Assembly: GCA_022264855.1 (NCBI GenBank)
Contig: JABYQU010000030.1
Location: 1 to 64,000 of the forward strand
From: Lenzites betulinus
Lineage: Eukaryota > Basidiomycota > Agaricomycetes > Polyporales > Polyporaceae
Reading direction: 5' to 3'
DNA length: 64,000 nucleotides
Of the stretch, positions 57,410 through 64,000 are shown piece after piece. The translations under genes and the position numbers were made by a program. How positions within the stretch are numbered: position 1 is the first letter of the stretch; every line of letters begins with the position of its first letter. Under the pieces are notes generated by a model. The model made no database searches. It saw only the letters and a program-made list of their open reading frames with translations, and had not been told where the DNA came from.

Positions 57410-57899
57410 CAAGCGCGGGCGTTGTGCGGGAAAACTCGGATAAATATATGTGGGCGCCTGTGACTTCGAAACATACAAGTCCAAGGAGCACAGTGTAGTG
57501 CGACGTGTATAGCTTGTTGTACAGTACAGTCCTTCTCGCGCATACAATAGAAGTTCAATGCAAAAAGAACGGGAGGGAACGGACACGATGGGCGGGAGGT
57601 ACGGGGGGAACAGCGTAGACGTCGTCGACGACAGCGAGCAGGAGCGCGTCGGCGCCGCGAGGGGCTGGAGCGCCGGGAGTGATCTGATCAGTGGAGATCT
57701 AGTAGATCTTGTCATCAGGCGGACTGCGACATACTACCGTATAAGGGGAGGGAGACATCTTACTCAACGGGGGAAGGGAGAACGGCAGTCTGCCGTTATA
57801 CTGGCAGTATGACGCTGCAGGGCATTCGGAGCGTATTAGCTTGGCATAGGGGGGTACTATGACAAGCTTATTAGCCGGGTTATCTGTGATGATCAGGTG
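57410..57899 (-). repeat. Right terminal inverted repeat of T5
   Basis: Inverted match to 46505-46996. A perfect short inverted repeat, GCCGACCCTTGCC-type around CTACATAGC, lies further in near 57275-57310. Confidence 0.85.
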
Positions 57900-58063
57900 G
57901 AGATAACAGGCCTGCCCGGGGCTGCCTGCCTAATAAGGCATGTCCCGGAGCGCTGCCCGGAGCTTTATGACACATTACGAACCCTGACGGTTCGTAATGT
58001 AAAACGGTTACGGGAGCTAAACGGTTCGTGACACATTATTGGTACAACAGCTGCTGCGCGCCA

Positions 58064-60250
58064 TCTGAATACGTTACTCACGACGATGCCGACACGTCGC
58101 CCTTCGTCGCCGCGCACTCCGTGGTTCTTGCGGCGGACGACGCGCCTCTTGCACCACCTATGGAGGGACATCGCCGTAGCAGTCGCGTATCAGGCCCGGC
58201 GCGGGCTCGTGCGGCCCCTGCGGCCTTGTTGCGACAGCCGGTGCGACCGGAGGCTTCTGCGACTGCACAACGACCTACACCTACATCAGTACCGACGGCC
58301 AACCGTGCACGACCGGGGCGGTCTTCACGACCGCCCGCGAGGAGGCCCGTACCTCCTCCGCCAGCGGCGGCTCGCGCCCGTACTGTTGCTCTGGGTCCTG
58401 AATCCGGGCGACCTGAGACAGCGCGCGAGTTCTCGAAACGTGTTTGACGTGTCATCCTGCGTGTAACCCCGCCCGGACAACAGGAGGGCGGGAGGTCAGC
58501 TGAACCTGTAAACGACATAGGAACTGTCCACGAACCAGACGTAACGACGGGTCTAGCGGAAGAGCCACAATCGTCTGAGGACGTGAAAGGTGGAAGCAAA
58601 GCTGCCACCGAGGACGGTCGTCTGGACGCCGCTCGTGAGAAACTCTCACAGCAAGCGGCATTTCTTACGTACCTCTCGGGCTGCTCGGATGGGCTGGATC
58701 TTGCCGCTATCCTCCGCGAGCGCTATGTTGAGGACCGATTCTTCGGAAAGATCCTGGGCTCACCAAAGGCATTTAAGAACTTCCACTGTGAAGGGGGCCT
58801 TATATACTTACGCGAGAACGACCGGAATGTCCTCTGTATTCCTGAGGTCCTGGTCAAAGGGCGTAGCGTGAGAGAAATTGTGATCACACATGCACACTCT
58901 TTACTAGCTCACCTGGGGTCATATAAAACACTGTGCTTGCTTCGGGATCACGTTTGGTGGAAATCCATGGCCAGCGACATTCGCAAATATTGCGAGACTT
59001 GCCAGACTTGCAAACGGAGTAAGCCTAGTAATCAGCGCCCGTTCGGGCTCCTGAACCCGCTTACCGTGCCTAAGATACCCTGGGAGGTGATTGGTATAGA
59101 CTTTGTCGGACCAATGCCGGATTCCCGGGATCGGAACGGCACGTATGACTCTATTGCTGTCAACATCGACCTCCTCAGCGGCATGGTGCATTTGGTGCCC
59201 TGTCGAACCAATTATACTGCGAAGCAGGTCGCCGAACTTGTTTTTGCTGAAGTCTATAAGCATCACGGTATGCCCCGGGCTATCGTCAGCGACCGCGATT
59301 CACTGTTCACCAGCACGTTCTGGACTCACCTTCACCGATTAGTCGGCGTTGAGCTCCGGATGTCCAGTGCCTACCACCCTGAGTCGGACGGATCGACTGA
59401 GCGTGCCAATCGTACTGTGACTCAAATGTTGAGGCAGTGCATCGGACCCTCTCAGCGTGACTGGGTGTCCAAGCTTCCGGCGATCGAGTTTGCGATCAAC
59501 ACTGCTTGATCGGACTCCACGGGTTATGCCCCATTTTTCTTAAATACTGGTCGCATGCCGCGGACCATGATCTGGAATGACGCGAAGTCAGACGCGTATC
59601 CTGGAGTTCGAGTGTTTGCGCAACGTGTAAAACAGGCCATCATGGCCGCTCATGACAGCATTCTTGCTGCTCGCGTGAAACAGACACGAGACGCTAACAA
59701 ACATCGTCGATCGACGCCGTTTGTTGTGGGCGACTTGGTATACATCTCGACTAAAAATATATCGCTGCCTAAGGGTCTCGCCCGCAAATTGTCGCCTAAA
59801 TTTATTGGGCCGTACCGTGTTGATCGAGACTTTGGCAACAACTTGTTTCAACTTGACTTACCTCGGAACTTGAAACAGCGAGGGGTGCACAATGTCTTTC
59901 ACGCCTCGCTCCTGCGGATCCATGAGCCCAATGACGACAGGCTCTTTCCTGGCAGGTTGGAATCGCAGGTGGCTGAGTTCGATGTACGCGACGAAGAATG
60001 GGTTATCACTCACATCGTTGCACACAAAGGGGCCCGCGAGGACGCGATCTTTGAGGCCTTGTGGCGCTCGGGTGATTGAACCTGGGTTCCGTACCGAGAA
60101 ATACGAAACACCCGCGCGTTGGGGGAATACATGGAGGCTCTGGGAGTCACTCATATCAGTCAACTGACTGCGGGTCAAGGGAAACCTCCTACCGATGACC
60201 CTCAAATTTTCTTGGGTTCGGTAACTCCGACTTTGTATCCGCGACGAGGT
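58064..60250 (+). pseudogene. pol: Pol of element D, part after T4: integrase
   Basis: Resumes in one frame after T4 with a Pro/Arg/Ala-rich linker, then the integrase zinc domain (HAHSLLAHLG..CETCQTCK, 58888-59020), the core with IDFVGPMP (about 59097), IVSDRDSLFTSTFW (59283) and the glutamate in ESDGSTERANR (59383-59415), the GPY region (FIGPYRVD) and a short chromodomain-like end (EWVITHIVAHKGA, then TWVPYREI). Three TGA stops interrupt it: 58445-58447, 59507-59509, 60077-60079. In each case the surrounding protein reads through sensibly if Arg is assumed. The exact C-terminus is unclear because the same frame stays open into the next gene. Confidence 0.88.
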
Positions 60251-60253
60251 ATC

Positions 60254-60260
60254 TATAAAA
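60254..60260 (+). promoter_or_regulatory. TATA box for the third ORF of element D
   Basis: TATAAAA about 190 bp before the ATG at 60449, followed by a pyrimidine-rich leader (60290-60445) like that of many fungal genes. This suggests that the third ORF has its own promoter rather than being translated from the genome-length RNA. Confidence 0.5.
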
Positions 60261-60448
60261 GGATACCCATTGCGAGGGTTGTTTCATCAGTTACACGACA
60301 ACCTCGTCTTCCCCAGCGGCCCCCTCCAGTGCGCCACCCAACTCCTTTTGCCCCTCGTCCACCCTTTCCAGCGCTACGTCGGGCTAGATCCCGTCCTCTC
60401 TCACTCCGACTCTACTCCGTTCTCGCCGGTCTCGCTCTCTTCCTCATC

Positions 60449-61255
60449 ATGGTCGCAGCGTTCACGGACCACTCCTCCCTTGATCGGCTGCCTAACGGTA
60501 ATATCATACTGCACCGCCGGCCCAACGGCGGTCGCCACCAGTACACGACCAACCAACTGCGACTCTACTCGAACTTCGACTACGCCTTGCGCGGCGATCG
60601 CATCTCCGGCCCGGGGCTTGTTGTACCTGCGGGCTATAATGAGTTCTGGGAGTTATGGGCACAAGACACCGACTGTCGCTACCAGTTCACCGCCTATGAC
60701 GCCGTCACTGGTGAAGTCGACCTTGTCGGTATTCATCTTCCCCCCGACCAACTCGCTCCTGCCGCCGATCGACCGGCACCCCGTATGCAGGCCGTAGCTC
60801 GCGTGAGCCCGGCTGCCATGGAGCTCAGTGCTAACGACCGTTTGGAGGCTCGCCGTCGCACTATCATCGACACCTTGATGCTCGACCAGCTCGAACGTGG
60901 TCAGCATATCCAGGAGGAAATACGCGCACGCCGCGAGCGCCGCAACGCTCTTGGCCACGCTGCTCCTATCAAACCGAAGGCCCGTAAGCCTCGCTCGGAC
61001 CGTGCTCGCGCTCCCCACGCCGCCGTGCCCCAGCAGGGGACTTCTACCGCTCTGCCCAAGGCCATCACGGGTCCTGTGGCTCGGGCGTCCACCGGTCCTG
61101 GCCCCAAGCCTTCGACGCGGGCTTCCACGAAGGGCAAGGCCATGGCCATGCAGGTCGACAAGCCTGTCGCCGGACCTTCCACCGGACCTTCGACCGAGAC
61201 GAAGAAGACGACGGACGTTACCGAGGATGAGGAGTTGATTGACTTCGACGAGTAA
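60449..61255 (+). CDS. Third ORF of element D, 268 aa, unknown function
   Basis: The likely start is the ATG at 60449, after the C/T-rich leader; the frame is open further upstream but there it is pol tail and leader. The protein starts MVAAFTDHSS, then a compact N-terminal region (SLDRLPNGNIILHRRPNG, QLRLYSNFDYAL, GLVVPAGYNEFWELWAQD), a long helical region rich in Arg and Glu (about residues 145-175), a basic Lys/Arg/Pro segment and an acidic end (EDEELIDFDE). No transmembrane segment. Not recognised. It is intact in an element whose gag and pol are full of stops. Confidence 0.6.
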   Translation: MVAAFTDHSSLDRLPNGNIILHRRPNGGRHQYTTNQLRLYSNFDYALRGDRISGPGLVVPAGYNEFWELWAQDTDCRYQFTAYDAVTGEVDLVGIHLPPDQLAPAADRPAPRMQAVARVSPAAMELSANDRLEARRRTIIDTLMLDQLERGQHIQEEIRARRERRNALGHAAPIKPKARKPRSDRARAPHAAVPQQGTSTALPKAITGPVARASTGPGPKPSTRASTKGKAMAMQVDKPVAGPSTGPSTETKKTTDVTEDEELIDFDE

Positions 61256-61303
61256 ACGTTTCAGTGGACCTCACCCAGCGCTCAGTCTCACTGGGAGGGC
61301 GGA

Positions 61304-61353
61304 TGTAACGCCCAGGCGCCGGCCACGCACCGGCGTCTCCGAGTCCTATGTTT

Positions 61354-61355
<2 letters not shown>
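61304..61355 (+). repeat. 3' LTR of element D, beginning only
   Basis: A polypurine-like tract (GGGAGGGCGGA) precedes TGTAACGCCCAGGCGCC. The LTR is interrupted by the LINE poly(A) end after 52 bp. No second LTR copy is available here to confirm it. Confidence 0.55.

Positions 61356-61391
<36 letters not shown>
61356..61391. repeat. Poly(T) tract, LINE poly(A) tail
   Basis: 36 uninterrupted T on the plus strand at the junction between the LTR of D and the LINE. Confidence 0.9.
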
Positions 61392-61392
<1 letters not shown>

Positions 61393-61518
61393 GTGCCAAC
61401 TATGCATAGACCTCTGGCCCATTACATAGATGTTACAGGTATTACAGGCGGACGCCCGACACCAGGCAGGGGAAATGTTGTTATACACGCCAGCGTACTG
61501 GCAGTGTGGGATTCCGTG

Positions 61519-64000
61519 TTAGTGATCACCGCCGAGTTCGGCAGCCACTCTATTCACCCGTTTACCCACTAAAACCCCCGCACAGAATATCCAGTCATCA
61601 GGCAGCGCCTTTCGATCCAGTAGGACTTCGTCCCACGTACTTATTACAACGTTACGCGGAATCGCCTTTTTCCCAAAGGTCCGCGCCGTCAAGCACTGGT
61701 CCATGCTCAGTCTCTTATTGATGGCCAGCATCCATTGTTTCTCAATTGTGCCAGGTGACAGCTCACTTTCTCGCCGAAAGCCAGGGTCAATTACTCTCCT
61801 GCAACGCAGCTTCCAGATCATATGGACCGTTTCTGTGACGACTATGCGAGCAAAGCGGCATGTGGCAGGCGGCATCTTGTTGCCACTAGCATCTTTATCT
61901 AAGCACACTATTCCAAGTATCATGCCAATCGACCACGGCGGCAGACAAACGCCTTTCATTCGTAGGATCCATTCCGCTAGGCCCCAGGCAATCCGTTGAC
62001 CCGGTTCATCACATTCGAGGAGGATGTGCTCAAGGGACTCTAGTACGTTGCATTTCCCACACACGGCCCGGTGCTCATAGCCCGGGATGGTTTCCCAGTA
62101 TTTTCCGATACGGAGGGCACCGTGGATGGCCTTCCACCACAGGTCCCGTGTCCTTCTTCGCACATCCTGGCCACGTATTGCTCGCCACAGGGCCGTTACA
62201 GGGGGGTGACAGTCCCACTCCTTCAGCGAGGCCAGTATCTGTTGGGACATTCGTTCCGTCGCCACCCTTATTCCGGGCGCTGCAGCTCTCATTATTGACT
62301 TATAGGCAAGCTTCTGGGACATTGCTTGCAATCGGGCCCCATATGCAACATACCCAGGGCAGAGCCTGCTCAGCGGCAGGTTATCGACACACGGTTTGTC
62401 CCGTCCTTCTCTTGCTAGTTGATCTGCACCCTCATTCCCCTCAATACCGGAGTGGCCTTTGATCCACTTAAACGTCGTTGGAGCCGACTGGGCTCGTAGC
62501 ATTCCCACAACTGTCCTAACCAACGGGGCACACGCTACACCCAACCATCCTTTGTCCTCCCAATTATGCAGGTGTTCAGTGAGGCCATCGACGACGAATC
62601 GTGAGTCAGATATAATATTCATCGGCGCAAATGGCGGGGCACTGCTCACTGCCCAGGCAACGGCGTACATTTCAGCAGCCTGATTGGTCACCCTTTCTCC
62701 TGGGACTCTTATTGCCGCATTCCGGACATCATCAACACCATACCATATACCAGCTCCAGCCAACGAGTTATCGCATCCGTTGTTTTCGCACGACCCGTCA
62801 GTGTACACCGTTATTGATTCCGCATTTACCGCAAACGGCCGAGGTGGCCTGCGCGGTATGGCACAGTCTGCATCTCTCGACGCATCGAAGACCCGAAATA
62901 CTGCTTCGATAGGTAATGAGCTCCTAATTGAGGGGTCAAAGACTATCGCCCCATTCTCAGCTCGTGCTCTAACGTTCGCCTCTTTTCTAGATCTGGACAG
63001 GGACAGGTTGTCTTCCAGTCGTCCCTCACCAACCTTCCAGAGTGGCCGCAGCTGGTCCACGGCCTTATATGCTGCTTTTGCACACCGATGTGGGTTGGCG
63101 CACCCCTTCTCCTCTCTATCACACACACATGATGTACACTTACACCATGCATTCAGTGTATGCGGGGCCGAGGCGTTCAGAGCCGCTCGGAGTCTCTGAG
63201 CAACCGCAGCACAGTCGCCCACAGAGGTCACTTTATGGCGCTCCCGCAGGCACTTGCCCGCAGCAGTGTTCGCCACACTTCTACGCTGGTTCGTCGCTAG
63301 ATGATACCAGATCGGGACCGCCAAGCACAGATTCTCATCTGGGAGGAGGGGATCAAGTCTAACATTGAACTTCTTCGCCGATCGTATCATTTGGCGCAGG
63401 GCCACAGGGAGTGGGTTACTTATATGTAAGCTCGTTTCCCATGTTTGTAGGAAGGAGTTAATGCGTGTCCCTGGTGGGGCACTTCGCGTCGCCGCAGTGG
63501 GTCCCCGTGCTAGCAGTGCGTCCGCAACATTCGCCCACTTCGGGCGGCCATCACACGTGCCAAGGTACATCTTAACCCACATAAGGTATATCGCTTGGTT
63601 GCGGGCTCTTATGTCAAGCAGTCCTAGGCCACCGCGGTCAATCGGCGCAGACAGCGTCTCTCTGTTAACCATGGGACTACCCAGTCCGCTCCACATGAAG
63701 CTCGCTACCATCCCAACTAGCTCGTCTTCGATTGGTCGGGGCATCCCTTGTGCCATTGTCATGAATTGGGTTCGGCTTCCAACCTCAAGCCCAACAATCA
63801 ATTTACGCCCATACATGGATATTTTCTTGCTGGCCCATCTGTCGAGGTTCCCCCGAATCGTTCTCATGATCGGCTGCCATGCGGCAATGCGATCCACTTC
63901 ATTCCCTACTCGAGCTCCCAACACCCGTACCGATTCCCCGTCACCTGCAATCTTGACATTTGCCGGGAGGGTGAGCTTTCCACCGGGTATGGACCTGTTA
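61519..64000 (-). CDS. LINE ORF2, C-terminal part: RT thumb, RNase H, zinc motif
   Basis: The frame is open to the window edge (826 codons visible). It starts within the region after the RT core (LDRWASKKISMYGRKLIVG, then SFMWSGLGSP and GGLGLLDI). RNase H at about 62400-62830: first aspartate in VYTDGSCENN, glutamate in NQAAEMYAVAWA, aspartate in IISDSRFVVDGL, then HSGIEGNEGADQLAR. A C-terminal zinc motif CGKCNVLESLEHILLEC (C-x2-C-x7-H-x4-C) at about 62030-62090 is typical of LINE proteins. No stop or frameshift in the visible part, so the insertion is fairly young. Confidence 0.9.
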   Translation of the reverse strand, partial: NRSIPGGKLTLPANVKIAGDGESVRVLGARVGNEVDRIAAWQPIMRTIRGNLDRWASKKISMYGRKLIVGLEVGSRTQFMTMAQGMPRPIEDELVGMVASFMWSGLGSPMVNRETLSAPIDRGGLGLLDIRARNQAIYLMWVKMYLGTCDGRPKWANVADALLARGPTAATRSAPPGTRINSFLQTWETSLHISNPLPVALRQMIRSAKKFNVRLDPLLPDENLCLAVPIWYHLATNQRRSVANTAAGKCLRERHKVTSVGDCAAVAQRLRAALNASAPHTLNAWCKCTSCVCDREEKGCANPHRCAKAAYKAVDQLRPLWKVGEGRLEDNLSLSRSRKEANVRARAENGAIVFDPSIRSSLPIEAVFRVFDASRDADCAIPRRPPRPFAVNAESITVYTDGSCENNGCDNSLAGAGIWYGVDDVRNAAIRVPGERVTNQAAEMYAVAWAVSSAPPFAPMNIISDSRFVVDGLTEHLHNWEDKGWLGVACAPLVRTVVGMLRAQSAPTTFKWIKGHSGIEGNEGADQLAREGRDKPCVDNLPLSRLCPGYVAYGARLQAMSQKLAYKSIMRAAAPGIRVATERMSQQILASLKEWDCHPPVTALWRAIRGQDVRRRTRDLWWKAIHGALRIGKYWETIPGYEHRAVCGKCNVLESLEHILLECDEPGQRIAWGLAEWILRMKGVCLPPWSIGMILGIVCLDKDASGNKMPPATCRFARIVVTETVHMIWKLRCRRVIDPGFRRESELSPGTIEKQWMLAINKRLSMDQCLTARTFGKKAIPRNVVISTWDEVLLDRKALPDDWIFCAGVLVGKRVNRVAAELGGDH

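Larger units (their letters stand above)
46505..57899 (-). mobile_element. T5, autonomous KDZ transposon with extra genes
   Basis: 11,395 bp. Ends CACCTGATCATCACAG on both sides, with 8-bp duplication GAGATAAC (46497-46504 and 57900-57907). The uninterrupted T3 shows the empty site (GGGGAGATAACAGGCC). Inverted termini are about 490 bp and highly similar (46505-46996 and 57410-57899), with weaker similarity beyond. Three multi-exon genes lie on the minus strand: a KDZ transposase, an HMG-box-like gene and a gene with Ser-Pro-x-Lys repeats. All have intact frames, so the element may be active. Confidence 0.9.
44122..58056. mobile_element. T4, T3-like element carrying KDZ transposon T5
   Basis: Ends CACCATATGTTGTACC at 44122 and, inverted, CAGCAGCTGTTGTACC at 58056. 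Duplication CGCGCCA at 44115-44121 and 58057-58063. Its own sequence (44122-46504 plus 57908-58056) is 2532 bp and matches T3 inverted over the whole length with few changes. Part of the T4 arm between 44900 and 45830 shows no gene. T5 sits 149 bp from one end. Confidence 0.9.
38781..61355 (+). mobile_element. Gypsy element D, 5'-truncated and decayed
   Basis: Plus-strand element holding gag, zinc knuckle, protease, RT, RNase H, integrase and a third ORF, with a partial 3' LTR from 61304. T4 interrupts pol. Its 5' LTR and the start of gag are missing where it meets element E. At least five in-frame stops and one frameshift are present. Four of the five pol stops are TGA where CGA (Arg) is the simplest ancestor. 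Confidence 0.85.
61356..64000 (-). mobile_element. LINE retrotransposon, 3' part
   Basis: A 36-base T-run (61356-61391), the complement of a poly(A) tail, ends a minus-strand non-LTR element. A 127-bp 3' untranslated region separates it from the stop of its ORF. The 5' end, with endonuclease and RT core, lies beyond the right edge. The presence of an RNase H domain after RT is typical of several LINE groups in fungi, including the Tad1 clade. Confidence 0.85.

Noticed and set aside
46505..57899. TET/JBP dioxygenase gene expected with KDZ elements
   Set aside because: No His-x-Asp and distal His/Arg pattern of that family was found in any frame I could assemble.
60119..60448. Fusion of pol and third ORF of D
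   Set aside because: The frame is open by chance across a TATA box and a pyrimidine-rich leader, which suit a promoter and untranslated region better than protein.

Overview
The window is a transposon graveyard from a filamentous fungus, most likely an agaricomycete basidiomycete. Introns are 40-60 bases with GT..AG ends, and chromodomain Ty3/Gypsy elements, a hAT element, a KDZ (Kyakuja-Dileera-Zisupton) transposon and a LINE with an RNase H domain lie inside one another. No housekeeping gene, tRNA, rRNA or CRISPR array was recognised. I name the elements A to E, T1 to T5, hAT and LINE; these are working labels only.

Layout. 1-15909 is a minus-strand stack of one Gypsy family: element A (LTR 400-695, running off the left edge) interrupts the gag gene of element B, and a complete copy, C (1758-15184, target duplication CACGG), sits inside the same B gag. 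C carries gag, protease, pol and a large third ORF, and is itself cut by T1 (inside the reverse transcriptase, duplication CCTCAAC) and by a truncated relative, T2. 15910-16440 is unassigned. 16441-38780 holds two copies of a second Gypsy element, E, arranged head to head as a 5837-bp inverted repeat (23133-28969 against 30085-38462). The 3' LTR of the left copy is split by a 6.3-kb hAT transposon (16627-22946, duplication TGAGGCAC). The third ORF of the right copy is split by T3 (35642-38175, duplication TACCTGT). 38781-61355 is a decayed Gypsy element, D, on the plus strand; its 5' end is missing and its pol is split by T4 (44122-58056, duplication CGCGCCA). T4 is a T3-like element carrying an 11.4-kb autonomous KDZ transposon, T5 (46505-57899, duplication GAGATAAC). 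61356-64000 is the 3' end of a LINE on the minus strand whose poly(A) tail lies in the LTR of D.

How the parts work. C and E encode the usual Gag, aspartic protease, reverse transcriptase, RNase H and integrase, and both end in a chromodomain that would steer integration to marked chromatin. All three Gypsy types also carry reading frames between pol and the 3' LTR: a 777-residue protein (C), a 268-residue protein behind its own TATA box (D), and in E an overlapping cascade of two small membrane proteins and a protein with two zinc knuckles. E appears to express protease by -1 frameshifting. The KDZ transposon T5 carries, besides its eight-exon transposase, an HMG-box-like gene and a third multi-exon gene. 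The hAT carries a three-exon passenger gene opposite its transposase. T1, T2, T3 and T4 form a non-autonomous family with long inverted termini, 7-bp target duplications and paired subterminal hairpins; no transposase for them was found here.

Exon models were built by eye from splice signals, reading frame and family motifs. For the five spliced genes proposed here the exon lengths I measured sum to an exact multiple of three, which supports them.
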